A stretch of 64,000 nucleotides of DNA from the NCBI RefSeq assembly GCF_963169125.1, contig NC_084798.1, forward strand, positions 101,511,970 to 101,575,969, given 5' to 3'. Numbering within the stretch: position 1 is the stretch's first letter; the number at the start of each line of letters is the position of its first letter. A program made the position numbers and the translations under genes. The notes under the pieces were generated by a model, which saw only the letters and a program-made list of their open reading frames with translations, was not told the DNA's origin and ran no database searches. This document shows, one piece after another, positions 1 through 12,194 of the stretch. The stretch comes from Humulus lupulus. Its lineage: Eukaryota > Streptophyta > Magnoliopsida > Rosales > Cannabaceae.

Positions 1-939
1 GAGGCTAGGTTATGGACTTGAGGGTTGGTAATGACTTTGGTCTATGCTTGTGGCTAGGTTTGCGCTAGTGCTCGGGAAGGATCCTTCTTGAGGATTTCAT
101 TGAACAAAATTAGCAAATTCAAAGGTAAGAAAGTTGCACCCGGTTATATGTTTGTGATGGGACTAAGAGCTCCCGATATCTATATAATGTCAATGATGGT
201 ATTATGCCATGGGACATGTGATAGCGGCCTAAGGGTGCCATACACAATATTTGCACACAGGGCGCGGCTTGGCCACTGGTAGCCGAGGATAGCTTAATAT
301 TCACTGAGCTCGGTTTAAGCGGGCCGGAGTCAGTGGGATAACGGAGGGTGCGGCCTGAGGGCGCTAACCCTAGTTATCATTTGTGAATTGATGTATGATA
401 TGAGTTAATATGTTTGGTATGCTGAATACTTCATTATTCTGAATGTTTAAATGGTTGAGAACATGTTTATGGAAGATGTGATATTGAATTGACTGTTGAT
501 TGCTTATGCTCTGTTATTGTGTTTTCTTACTGGGCCTTGGCTCACGGGTGCTACGTGGTGCAGGTAAAGGCAAATGCAAGTTAGACCAGTCCTGAGATGG
601 AGAGCTACGGGGCTGAATGTACATAGCCAGTTGTTCGGTCGCCATGGGCGAGGAGTGGATCAGGACTGGGATTGCCTAATTGTCTGTTTTGCCTTAATAT
701 GGCTAATAATGTATTTAATTCTTGAATCTTTTGTAAATGGTTTTAATCTTAATATTTTTGGGATCCCGTGTAAACAGGAAATGTTTCTTTATAAGAAATG
801 TGACTTTTAAGACCAAAACATTTTAACCCTAGTTCCATTATAGTTACAGAGACACGTTCTTAATTAAATGAATTGATTAGCAAGTCTAGCACTTTTATAA
901 ACACACAGTGTAACAGTCTTGGCTATCCAGTGCGTTACA
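1..939 (+). mobile_element. 3' part of a TGTAACG-family LTR-like element (copy A)
   Basis: This is the right-hand portion of a non-coding repeat that recurs at 4827-7516 and 7522-8400, and inverted at 2181-4357. The shared landmarks are a GGCTCACGGGTGCTA block near 540, a GGGATCCC block near 761 and the terminal GCGTTACA ending at 939. Immediately downstream the sequence resumes inside another copy of the same family (ATGCATGTTTGTGTGAAT at 940, equal to about position 90 of the copy at 4827). Copy A therefore landed inside copy B, and its own 5' end lies left of the window. Open frames are all under 80 codons and match nothing I recognise. I read it as part of a solo LTR, but the internal region of the parent element is not seen. 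Confidence 0.75.
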
Positions 940-1819
940 ATGCATGTTTGTGTGAATTATATTATTATATGATGATAAATGCATGCATATGAGTCCACAT
1001 TTTATTATAAGGACATTTTGGTAATTTGGCCCGTTGACGGCATAATTGTGTATTTTGGTGCATGTTTGTGATTAGTTGATAAGGCCACATTACAATGTGG
1101 ATTTGTTCGAGCCATTCGGCATGAGACGATCTTGAGTGCGAAGTAGCGGTTTAGTCATAACGGGAATAAGTTCGGGGCTCGAGGTGAGTCTCAAGGTGAT
1201 TTTAATGATTAGAGCGTTGCCAGGAATTAAAGGGTAACGGGATATGGATTATTGGTGTTTGAGAATTTTGGAGAATAACGGGAATTGGAGGGCGTTAATT
1301 ATGATTAACGAAATAGGTGCGAAATGACGATTATGCCCTTGGTGGCTGTTAAGGTTTATTGTAGACTTGAGGGCATTTAGGTATTTTCACCCTTAAGGAT
1401 TTATATCAGCCCTTTAAGTTTAGAAAGCTGTAGAAAATAGAGTATTGCTCTTCTCTTCTCTCCCGATGGTCATTTCCTCTCCATTTCTTCTTGAATTTTG
1501 GAGCTCTTTTTGAGGAACCAAGCTGTGATAAGCTAGGGTTGTGTTCCACCATTGAAGAGGGTGTGTTGCTAAGATTGAGGTGAGATTTTAGCCATAGAAT
1601 CTCTTGTTCTTGCTCTGTTTTCATTAGAGTTTCAGTTTGGTTTTTGAGTTGGAAAGTTGGGAATTGATGGGAGTTTTGGCTAGGGTTCTTGGGGTTGTGA
1701 TGCCTAGGACATGTGGGGTTGGTTTTTGGGTTCATTTGGCACTTAATTTGATGTTTGGAAGCATTGGAATCAAGTTGGGAATGAAGGAGTCGAAGGAGAA
1801 AGGTTCAGGGGCACTTCAG

Positions 1820-1938
1820 GCTGGGTGTAGCGCTATAGCGCCCACAAGGGGGCGCTACAGCGCTACCCAGGGATGCTTGGGGAAGTTTTGGTTATGATAA
1901 GAGCGTTGGGGCGCTAGTGGGTAGTGTTGTGGCGCTAC
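1820..1938 (+). repeat. AGCGCT/GGCGCT palindrome cluster in copy B
   Basis: A GC-rich patch carries repeated GCGCTA or TAGCGC units (TAGCGCTATAGCGCC, GGCGCTACAGCGCTACC, GGCGCTAG, GGCGCTACC). They sit at the place where copy D (5838-5942) has GCCGCGGC palindromes and inverted copy C (3248-3330) has GCCGCGGCGC palindromes. The flanks align between copies but the palindrome sequence differs. Confidence 0.7.
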
Positions 1939-2180
1939 CCTGTTTCATTAGAATCCTGTTTTGTGTGTTTTTAAGGGTTTTTGGCTCGGGGTTTCAATCC
2001 TTAAGGCCCGAGATCGAATCTACTCACCGTGTGGGTACATTTCGGGGTCCTGAGAGTGGGGTTTGGGTCAAGATCCTATTATTGTTGATTTTCATTGATG
2101 GAGGTTATATTTGGTTATGACTAGGTGACCGCTAAAGGATTGAAAGGTCGATCGTTCTCAAAGGTCGTTCTTGTTCTAAT

Positions 2181-4357
2181 TGTAACGCCCTACTTCCTTA
2201 GAGCCGTTACCAAGTGAGTTTTAAAAGAAACTTTGTGCAAAGAACTCGCTAACCGAGGTTTTTAAAACCAAAGTGTGATTAAGTAAAAGTTAAGGCTGTA
2301 ATCTTTAAAAATGCGTTGTTTCATTGAAAACTTCTAGTATTTAACATCTGGGATCCCAAAATAAGGTTTAAAACTATTTACATCTTAAAATAAGTTTGCA
2401 GTTGATTAGTTATAAAAATAATAGATTATTATAGCCATTTCTCGAATAAACCCCCAACCAAAGCAGTCGGGCAGGCCAAACATGTACGTGTCGCTTCACG
2501 CTCTCCGTACTCATGGCTGGTTGACTCAGTCTTAGCCCTTACCTGCAACACAGAGCACCCGTGAGCCGAAGCCCAGCAAGAAAACTCATGCAGTTCATAA
2601 CATATGCAAAATATACAGTTAATCATATCAGATAGTCCACAGATAAACATGTCAACCATTAGACTTAAGCAACCCGGCCATGCCGCCCCAGAAGCCTTAC
2701 CAAAGCCTGGGGTCTCGGTCCTCACCGTAAGGATATCTCATGTATCCATTGGGTCCTACCCTGACTGTAAGCATCCCATGTGCTAAGTGTTACTTCTGGC
2801 CTCGCTGCCATTCTCGGCCTTGCCGCTCTTGGCCTTAGCCGCTCATTGCACTATAATCACACATATAATACATTTCGAAATAATCATTCAAACATATAAT
2901 AATTCATTCAAGGTTATACATTAGCACATAATACAATCTAGGGCCACGCCCTGTAATAACACTATGGGCCCATGCCCTATTCTCGGGTGCTACAGTTTTC
3001 TTACCTGTATCCCGAGCTTTCCGATGCACCAAGGCCACAAGCACGATCCCCTAGCACGAGCCTCTCCGAAATCCTAGTCACAACACACATAAAACACTTT
3101 TTAATACTAACCAATCCAAAACCATTTCCCGGGACCATTCCCGCACTCTCGGGACCTCTAATTCCTTAAAACAATACCTAGGAACCATCCCCCGAGTCCC
3201 CGGGAAAAAGCCCTAAAAACCCACTTTTTGGCTGCCAAAATTGGCCCAGGGCCGCGGCGCCTAGCGGCTTGCCCTCCTCCTGATGCAACCTCGCGCCGCG
3301 GCGCCCAAGAACAGGGCCGCGGCGCTCCTACGCGAACCCAGAAATCTGGGTTTTTCCTTTGCATTTCCTCGAGCCAAAACACTCCCAAATCATCCCAAAC
3401 TCACACCTAAGCCCCAAAACCAACTCAAGACTCCAAACAGACCATTCAACAACCCATAAACATCATAACCCAGCTCAATAACACAACCACACTCAAAATC
3501 CACCCATTTGATTTCAACTTCAGAAATTTAAACCCATAAACCAAACCCATAAACCAAAGCTTGAAAAACTTAAACCATGCTTCAAATTTCCTAAACCACA
3601 ACAGAAACAAATCTTAAAATTGCCTAGAATCCTTACCTTAAGTGGAGAATTCACCCTTTGCTTCCTTGATCCATCTCCAAGTCTCCAAATTTCAGCTCCT
3701 TCTCCTCCTCTTCTTCTTCTTCTTCTTGTAGTTTTTCTTTTCTTCTCTTCTAATTTTATCAAAACCCAACAATGACAAGCCTAAACCGAGTACCCCATAT
3801 AATCCAGCTGCAATTTGTCTAAACCCCTTGCCAAATGACCATTTTACCCCTCCTTGCCTATCCTTTCCTAACTAAACCTCAAGGGCTCACTTGTCATTTC
3901 CTATCCATTACAATTCTACCATTTTTCCATCTAAACCTGTTACTCTCTATGGTTACTAACAGTTACATAAGTTACCATATCGCCAATTACCATTAACTCA
4001 CAAGAACCCAATTACAAAATCCCCAAAATACCCCTAGGCTCCCGCCGAGCCGGGTATAACAATCCCGTTGTGACATTTGAGTTAACTAGCTCTCTAGGAC
4101 CGTCTCGGCACGTGCATCACAATAATGACACCACCCTCACGTGGTACAAATCACATAATATAATTATAGCGGGCTAAAATTACCAATTTACCCCTATCAT
4201 ACAAACGGGGTCCACATGCATCTTTATTTCACCTAAACATGCATACTGACCACATATTCATTTAAATTCACATAAATTAATGCAATATAACAATTATTGC
4301 CCTCCAGGCACACTAATCAAGGCTCCAAGCCTTAATAGCAAATTTTAGGTCGTTACA
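2181..4357 (-). mobile_element. TGTAACG-family LTR-like element (copy C), complete, with TSD CTAAT
   Basis: This is an inverted copy inserted in copy B. It starts TGTAACGCCC at 2181 and ends GGTCGTTACA at 4357. It is flanked by the direct repeat CTAAT at 2176-2180 and 4358-4362. A 5-bp duplication plus TG..CA ends is the mark of integrase-mediated LTR element insertion. At 2177 bp it is about 0.5 kb shorter than copy D. The family landmark GGCTCACGGGTGCT appears reverse-complemented at about 2555-2570. Frames of up to about 100 codons inside do not resemble proteins and I leave them out. Confidence 0.85.
3248..3332 (-). repeat. GCCGCGGCGC palindrome cluster in copy C
   Basis: Three near-identical GCCGCGGCGC units lie within 85 bp, spaced about 35-50 bp. 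They occupy the same place in the element as the GCGCTA cluster of copy B and the GCCGCGGC cluster of copy D. Confidence 0.7.
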
Positions 4358-5837
4358 CTAATTCTCGCTCGAACCAGAGGTAAGAAAACCGCACCATGTG
4401 CATATGACATGCATGGTTATTCTTGATGCATGTTGGATGTTTAAATGTGATGCATGTGATGCACGAGAAACATGTGATTAGGACATGCTGTGAATGATGA
4501 ATATGAGATTGATCGGAGATTGAGTCTCTGTGTTTATGCATGATCCTAATTATGCTCATAATTGTTAAGTAAGCATGTTGAATGCCCTTTATTCGGATAT
4601 TTGACATATGATATATGTTTGGTAGCATTTCTTACTTGTGTGTGGCACTGACTATTCAGGATCGGCACTGGTCGCGTATTACTTACCTGAGAGTCAGAAA
4701 CGGCATAAGCGTCATGAACGCAGAGCCGATAAAAGATTAGATCTAATCAATATCAGCGTTGAATGACTCTGGGAGCATTAATGCTGGACCGACCCGAAGG
4801 TCGATGAAAATTATAAGTGCTTGACTTGTAATGCCCCAAATTTCCTAATAAGGTTTAGGACCTTGATTAGGAGGCCGGGAGGGCCATAATTTATTTATTA
4901 TGGTATTTAATGAATATATGCATGTTTACGTGAATTATATTATTATATGATGGTGATGCATGCATATGGGCGTATTTATTATTAAAAGGGTATTTTGGTA
5001 ATTTGGCCACTGTGGGCGTAATTGTATATTTTGGGTGCATGGTTGTGATTAATTAATATAGCCACATTATAAGGTGGATTGGTTCGAGCTATTCGGCATG
5101 AGACAATCATGAGATGTAAGTGTTCGGTCTAGTCATAATGGGTTTAAGTTCGGGGCTCGGGGTGAGTCTCGGGGTCATTTTGATGACTAGAGCATTACCG
5201 GGAGTTATAGGATAATGGGATATAATTTATTGGTATTTGGGAATATTGAGTATAGCGGGAATTGGGAAGGGTTAATTATGATTAACGGTGTAAGTGGAAA
5301 GTACCAAATTTACCCTTGGAATGGTTTTAGAAGCCTTTAATGACTTAAGAGTATTTTAGTCATTTGAAAGGATTTATATTATCCTTTAGTTGGCTGTAGA
5401 AGGTTATAGAAATAACAGAGCCAAAACAGGGGTTTTCATCTTCAACCCGTACACCATCCCTCACCATCTCTTCTTTGGAGTTTTGAGCTCAAGGTGGAGA
5501 AGCAAGCTAGGGAGTCAAAGCTTGGGGATTATAGATTGAGTTCAGCCACTAGGAAGGATTCAAATCGGTTAAAGGTAAGGAATTGAACCTGAGTTTGAGC
5601 CATACTCTGTTTTCCTTTTGGTTTTCAGCCTATGTTCTTGTTGGGGATAGTTTGGATTCAAGGTGGTTTTAATTGATGTTTAGCTTGGGTTTTGATGAGG
5701 GGGAGTTATGGGTGATGTTTAGAGGTTTAATTGAGTCTTTGGAGAAGGTTTGGAGCTAGTTTGAAGGCTTGGTTCTAAGGGAAAACGCAGGGGGGTCGAG
5801 CTGGTGTATTGCTGATTTTTGGCTGATCTGGGTAATG

Positions 5838-5943
5838 AGCCGTGGCCTGGCTTTTGTGTGCCGCGGCCTAAGGTGGCTTCTGAGGCAAAAATGCCTCTGT
5901 CAGGGAGATGAGCCGCGGCATGGCTCTAGTGAGCCGCGGCCCA
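5838..5943 (+). repeat. GAGCCGCGGC palindrome cluster in copy D
   Basis: Four units of the type GAGCCGYGGC or GTGCCGCGGCC lie within 106 bp (SacII-type CCGCGG palindromes). They are equivalent in position to the other two palindrome patches. Confidence 0.7.
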
Positions 5944-6214
5944 TCAGAGCAGATTTGACCAAAATTGTGTTTTTAGCTTAGGGATGCTTACCATAGGCCT
6001 CGGGGTTGATCCTACTACTTGGTTAAGTGGGGATTGATGTCCCGGAGGCTAGATATTGGTTTGGGAACTTGTGTTGATCATTTTTATTGATAGTATCCTA
6101 TTTTTGGTTATGACTAGGTGACCGTTAAAGGACTAAAAGTTGATCATTCTCAAGGGTCGTTCTTTTAATCGTTCTAGCTCGACTTTGAGGTAAGAAAACT
6201 GCACCCTGTGTATA

Positions 6215-6395
6215 TGTGACACGCATGGCTATTATTGATGCATGTTGGTTGATTATTACGTATGACATGCATGGTTATTCTTGATGCATGTCGGTTGATT
6301 ATTAAGTGTGACATGCATGGCTATTCTTGATGCATGTTGGTTGACTATTAAACGTGACATGCATGGCTGTTATTGGTGCATGTTGGATTGTTGGA
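6215..6395 (+). repeat. Tandem repeat, about 46 bp x 4
   Basis: Four successive units contain GACATGCATGGCTATTCTTG followed by ATGCATGTTGGTTGATTAT. Copy B has only one unit at the equivalent place (4400-4445), so unit number varies between copies of the family. Confidence 0.8.
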
Positions 6396-8400
6396 TATAT
6401 TGCATATGATGCATGAGAAACATGTGATTAGGACATGCTTTGTATACTGGGTATGTTATTGTTCAGAGCTTGTGCCTCTGTGGTTGTGCATGGTCCTAAT
6501 TGTACTAGTATATGTTTAGTAAGCATGCTGAACACCTTGTTTACGAGTATTGGACATGTGAATTGGTGGCATGACTTACTTGTCTATGGCACTGACTAGT
6601 CAGGGACCGACCCTAAAGTCGAGAATCATGCATTGAATGGCTCTATGGCATTAATGCTGGACTGACCCTAAGGTCGATGAACACGCATTGAATGGCTTTA
6701 TGGTATTAATGCGGGACCGACCCTAAAGTCGAAGAACTTATAAGCGCTTGCCTGGTCTAAGACCAGATGATTTCAGCCAAGGTATATGACCCCGGTGACT
6801 GCTTGTCACATGGCTAGGGGACGCTGTCCTTAGTTACGACTCTAGAGTCGGGAGGATGGTTATGTTGGTGTCCTATCACCATGCACCTATCCTGATCAAG
6901 CTTATGAAGGAACCACTTATCAATTAAGCCCTGGTGACCCTATCGTCACATGGCTAGAGGGAGCTGTACCCACTTCTATGACTTTTGGCTATTGTCACCT
7001 ACCTGTTTTGGACCGTTGGTCTTGAATGGCTGTTACAATTACTGTTGATATTATATCATGTTATCTGTTGATATTACATCATGTTATCTATTGATATTAT
7101 ATCATGTTATATTGTGTTTTCTTGCTGGGCTTCGGCTCACGGGTGCTACGTGGTGCAGGTAAAGGCAAGAGGAAGCTAGACCATCCTTGAGTTGGAGAGC
7201 TTAGGTGATGAGGTGTACATATGCAGCTGCTCGTCCGCCACGGTCGAGGTTTAAAGTGGAACTAGGGTTGAACCCTGTTTTGCCGCTTAGAACGGCCTGT
7301 TGTAAATATTTTCTGTAATAAACTCTGAAATTATATTTTCGGGATCCCAGTGTATATATTAAACGTTCTAGTGAAACGTTACATCTTAACCAAAGTTTTT
7401 AATCCCTAAACCTCTAATCATACTTAGTTCACGATTTTGGCCAAATGACTCGATTAGCGAGTTTAGCACTGTTTACAAGGCACACCGTAACGGTCCCTGA
7501 AGTTTGGGTCGTTACATGACTAGTCTAGGACTAGTTACTCAGAGCCAGGGCCAAAGGCCTAGGTGACTGTTTTGTCACATGGCTAAGGGAGCAGAATCCC
7601 ATGTTAGTGACCATGTGGTCACTCAGTAGGTTTATGCTGGTGACTGTTTCACCAGATACCTACCTTGTTTAAGCTAGTGAAAGGATCACTTATTTGTAAA
7701 GCCCCGGTGACCCTATCGTCACATGGCTAATGAGAACGGAACCCACCTTAGTGACTTTTACAATTGTCACTCTTCTATTTAGGGCTATAAGCCCAGCATG
7801 GTTACTGGAACCACCAGTGTTAAATCACTTATCTGATTAGGATTGACTTGATAGTCATCCACTCAGGAGGGCAGGATTCCTTATCCTGGATACCCATCAT
7901 TACGTGAACTTATTTGCCTGCATGAATAAGGCTACATTTGCTAGGCATGTGTCTTATGATTTGATGACATGTTATTACTGATCATGAGCATATTAAGTTT
8001 TCTTGCTGGGCTTTGGCTCACGGGTGCTATGTGGTGCAGGTAAAGGCAAAAGAAAGCTGGACCATCCTTGAGTTGAAGAGCTTAGGTGACGATGTGTACA
8101 TATGCGGCTGCTCGACCGCCACGGCCGAGGGTTGATAGAGGAACTAGGGTTAAACCCTGTTTTGCCGCTTAGATCGGCTGGTTGTAAATATTTTCTTGTA
8201 ATAGACCTTTAAATTATATTTTTGGGATCCCAATGTATACAGTAAAGGTTCTAATGAAACGTTATATCTTAACCGAAATTTTTAATCCCTAAACCGCTAA
8301 TCATACTTAGTTACACAATTTTGGTCAAATGACTCGATTAGCGAGTTTGACACTGTTTATAACGCGCACCGTAACAGTCCCTGGAGTTTAGATCGTTACA

Positions 8401-9921
8401 CTCACTATCTTGGAAAAATGTGTTTTTCACAAAATCAATATTTTTTAATTTAGTTGTAAAATTAAATTTAATTATTTTTACCAAATGATATTCTATTAAT
8501 TACTAATCCAATTAAGCAAAAATTTAAAATTGTGCCCTTAATTCTAATTCTAATTTTGCTTTAATTAAGAGAATACCATTTATGTTTTAATAAAATATTT
8601 TCATTAAAATAAAAAATTAAACAACTTTAATTTTGATTTACCATCTTAACTAATTAAGACTAAATTTATTATTATATGAATTATCATATATAAACATATA
8701 ACAAAAATATAGGACGTTCCTAATAGCATATTTCTACACGAATGTAATGCATGCTAGTTGCATATTGTGTGGGTATATGAATGACATGTTATAATGCATA
8801 GAAAAATATTAAACATTTTAATCACATTCAAAATTTTATAATAAATAAAATAAAATTGGGTATGGTAACTTTTTGGTATTTCTAGAAAAAATTACAACAC
8901 TTGCAAAAATATACATGAAAAATGTAACCTAGACTAATTAAGGCTTGATGAAGAGCACTTTGATCTTCAACCTTGAGAGGTAGTCTTTTTGAGCTAATGC
9001 CACAATTTTTCCATATCCATTTTTTATTATAAAATTTTTGAATTATTTTAAACAACCTTTTAATATAATTAAACTTTTGGTTTTAACACCCAAAAGTTTC
9101 TAAGGCCCAATTTGAATTTGGGTGATTTAACTCAAAAGATAAAATTAAACAATTTAATTTTAATAAACTGAAATTCAAGATAATTTTAATTTAGGATATT
9201 TTAATTAAAATAATTTTAATTATGGAAGACAACAATTAAAATATTTTTCATTAATGTAAATAATCACCATTATTTCAATTAAAGAAATTACCAAATTAAA
9301 ATCATTTAAATATAATTTATGATTTTTTTTAATTAAATGAATAATAAAAAAAATTATGGTAACAACACCATAAGTGTTGTACCAAAGGGCGGTGACAGGT
9401 GAGAGTGGGGCGGCCCATGGCTGAGGTGCGGCTGGGCAGCAGGGAGGCGCGCGCAAGGGGCGCGGCTGGGCTCGGGCTGTAGCGCACATGGGCGCGGGGT
9501 GCCTAGGCGCAGGGACGCGGCTACTTGGGTGTGCAGGGGCGTGACTGGATGGGCGTATGACTAAAGTGTAGGTGTGGACTCGGCAGCAGGCATGGTGCCT
9601 GGTAGCAACTCAGGGTTGAGCTCGGGCTGGGCTCGGGCTCGGGTTCAAGCTTGGGGTCATCACATAATTTTTTAACCTAGAAATTTTACACAAAAAATTG
9701 CAAAAATCCTGTGCCTCAAAATGACTTACACATTTCATCTAGAAATTTTAAGAACATTTCCTAAACCCGAAAGCACCATAATAAACAACCCTTAAGAATC
9801 TATCATCATGAAAGTAAACATCCATCCATTCAAACATATATCACATATAATATAAAAATGCATATAACCACACACAACAATTAATAATATGTATAGATTA
9901 ATGACCTCATTTGGTACCAAT
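8401..9921 (-). mobile_element. Leader remnant of a decayed minus-strand Ty1/copia element
   Basis: This is AT-rich non-coding DNA that aligns by eye with the leader of the younger copia element at 47940-49000 (shared runs around TATAGGACGTTCCTAATA and ATTGTGTGGGT). It lies directly inside the LTR at 9922. On the minus strand the bases next to the LTR read TGGTACCAA after a 2-bp spacer. That resembles the primer-binding site TGGTACCAGAGC of the other copia element but is only partly conserved. The coding part of this element is absent; the sequence breaks at 8400 where copy B was inserted. Confidence 0.7.
9385..9655 (-). repeat. GC-rich cassette in copia leader, next to a hairpin at 9358-9383
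   Basis: A GC-rich block of about 270 bp is embedded in otherwise AT-rich leader sequence, about 270 bp from the LTR edge. It contains GGGCTCGGGCT-type short repeats. It is bordered by an inverted repeat at 9358-9383 (arms GGTAACAACAC and GTGTTGTACC). Frames through it (up to 89 codons) show no recognisable protein. Confidence 0.6.
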
Positions 9922-12194
9922 TGTTGGAAACTAATCAGAGCACGCAGTGAAAACCTGACGCGTGGTGGGCTAGTTGTTTTGTTTATTTGAAAACAACAGA
10001 ACAACAACATACAAATTTTTTCAATAATCATATAAACAATTTATATGACCAAGAAAACAATCCAGAAACATTATCATACAATATTATTAATCATGCAACA
10101 AATATATATATACAATATATTTAAATATACAACATATAAACACAAAAAATCAAGAACATAAACTTTTACCTCTTGAAGCGTATCAAGTGTCCTTGAGTCT
10201 TTTCGTATTTTTATTGATCTTCCTATTCAAAACTTTGAGCACTCAAACCACGATCTTTCGGAGTGTTCTCTACACCTCAAGATGTGTGTGGGCACATAGA
10301 GAACACGAGTTTATATTTTAGGAATCACAAGTATTTCTCAATACATGAGAATTTGGATTATGTTATCAAAATAGCTAGAATAAATAAGAAAAAAAAGAGA
10401 AATTTTGTCTAACAAAAACCTCTAAGAACACTTATGAATTGTGTATTGTTGTGTCTAATGTATATTTCCTTTTTTTTTTCCTCTTCTTCCTCTATATCAT
10501 ATATATAGAGATTTATGCTACCTTATTTTTCTTAATAATAATAGTAATATAAATATATTATAATAATGATGATATGATTTGATTTTAGGTAAATGTCTAA
10601 CTTACCATATTAAAAAAAATCATTTTCAAAATTGTTAAATAATTAAATAAATAAAATAAAAACTACACAAATACAAAATCTGTGTAGAGGTACACGCATG
10701 GCACAGTCTTTGGATTGTGTCAGGCGTGTACTATTATTCTCTTTTCAGGGATTTTGCATTTTTCTTTTATTTAATTATTTAACTAAATCAATATCCCACA
10801 AAATAATGTGTTTATTTTTTTTAAGGAAGAGATGACAACCATATTTCAAAATTTAAATTCTAAATTCTAAATTCAAATTGATGATAATCTTTATCATCAT
10901 CTAATAAAATTAAATAAGTCAAAAACTATTTTTGACATTCGAATTTTATTTTCTCCCACTCAAATAAAATAATCAATTTCAAAAAATTAATTAATTAATT
11001 TATATATATGAAATTCGAAAAATTTATATATTTAAATTAATAAATTATTTAAAAAAATTAATAATTAATTCTAAATTAATTATTCAACCTTAATTATCAT
11101 ATAATTGCATACTTGACCCGAATAATAAAATTCTTCTCAAATTCCCAAATTACAGTTATACCCTTGTATCAACTCTTACCTTGATATGGTGTTGATAGAA
11201 CCACCCAGGGGACCTATGGACCTATAATATCAAGCTCCAATAAATATTACATTATTAATCAAAGCCCTTTGATTAGATAATCAAATTTATTAATCTCATG
11301 ATTACTCCACTAAAAATATGAGATTGAACTCTTGATAATTATAGACATATATTTACTGAGTACTTTTCCATTGATATAATCATTACATACAACGTTAATC
11401 CTCTATTAATGGTTCATAATTAAACGAGAATGAAATTACCATTTTGCCCTTTTAGCTATATCTTTTTCCTAGAGTACCACCGACTTTACTAGTGAAGGTT
11501 GTGTCACAACAAGTTTGCGACGTGAGCGCTCATAACCTTTTCAGTTCCAAAAGTCAACCCAATAGGGAACCATTATTAAATCTATAAGAAGGTATAGATT
11601 TCATATTTTTTAAACTATGCCCCCAGCCATATACATCATCGAGTCCCCGAAACAATTGTTCTTAGCTTGATCATTATGACAAACCTTAATGCATGAATCA
11701 AAGGATCATATGACACATATATGAGTTCATAGTAACCTCACGATTAAGATCATCGTGTATATGATCATCGTTTGATGTGTTTGATTAATACTATGAAGCA
11801 GTGTTTAAACAAGTATTGAAAAATCACATCTGATTCAGTTCTACATACTCTTCAGCATGCAAAGTACCTACACTAAAGTATCCTACTACACTAGTAACCC
11901 AGATCTAGGTAACATTTATTCATAATACTAGTGGACTGTACTAGTATTAATTAATCTAAAGATTCCATAACTTTATTTTACTGCAAACTATTTAAGTTTA
12001 TTATCTTAATCTCGATCCTCCCATACCAATATGAGATTAAGACCATATAGATAAACTTTGGAATTTTCTGATATTCACTTCATATTATCATATAATATTA
12101 GACATACTTTATATATATAATAATTCAATTCAATTATTTATTTCATTTAAAACATTTGTCAACTACAATTGTTTTAAGGGCACTATTCCCAACA
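9922..12194 (-). mobile_element. 5' LTR of the decayed minus-strand copia element
   Basis: The LTR is bounded by TGTTGG at 9922 and CCCAACA at 12194, which are inverted ends of the same type as the copia LTRs at 15479, 37032, 41679 and 49019. The interior shares blocks with the 41679 LTR, such as the phrase around CTCCAATAAAT and the ATGAGTTCATAGTAACC-like region. At 2273 bp it is longer than the others (about 1.85 kb). It is oriented with the element interior to its left. The partner LTR is not in the window. No TSD can be confirmed. Confidence 0.75.

Larger units (their letters stand above)
4827..7516 (+). mobile_element. TGTAACG-family LTR-like element (copy D), complete, with TSD TGACT
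   Basis: This is a full copy of 2690 bp, from TGTAATGCCCC at 4827 to GGGTCGTTACA at 7516, flanked by TGACT at 4822-4826 and 7517-7521. Removing it restores continuity of copy B. It contains a TTATATTATC promoter-like stretch near 5378, a splice-donor-like AAAGGTAAGG near 5573, the GCCGCGGC palindrome patch, a 46-bp tandem repeat, and repeats of GACCGACCCTAAAGTCGA at 6600-6735. It has no coding region. A solo LTR is the simplest explanation, because there are no terminal direct repeats inside the copy itself. Confidence 0.85.
940..8400 (+). mobile_element. TGTAACG-family LTR-like element (copy B), split by two younger copies
   Basis: Copy B is read in three pieces, 940-2180, 4363-4826 and 7522-8400, separated by two insertions of its own family. 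Joined, the pieces give about 2.58 kb; adding the roughly 0.1 kb lost to the left makes about 2.7 kb, the length of complete copy D. It ends in GATCGTTACA at 8400. A TTTATAT motif near 1399 followed by a pyrimidine-rich stretch looks like an LTR promoter. It was itself inserted in the leader of a minus-strand copia element that resumes at 8401. There are no coding sequences, so a solo LTR or LTR-derived non-autonomous repeat is the best reading. Confidence 0.75.

Noticed and set aside
1406..1735. 109-codon minus-strand frame
   Set aside because: Lies in the non-coding LTR-like copy B, has simple Asn/Pro/His composition and no counterpart in copies C or D.
9220..9489. 89-codon minus-strand frame rich in Ala and Pro
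   Set aside because: It is produced by the GC-rich cassette and runs into low-complexity AT-rich leader; no protein-like pattern.
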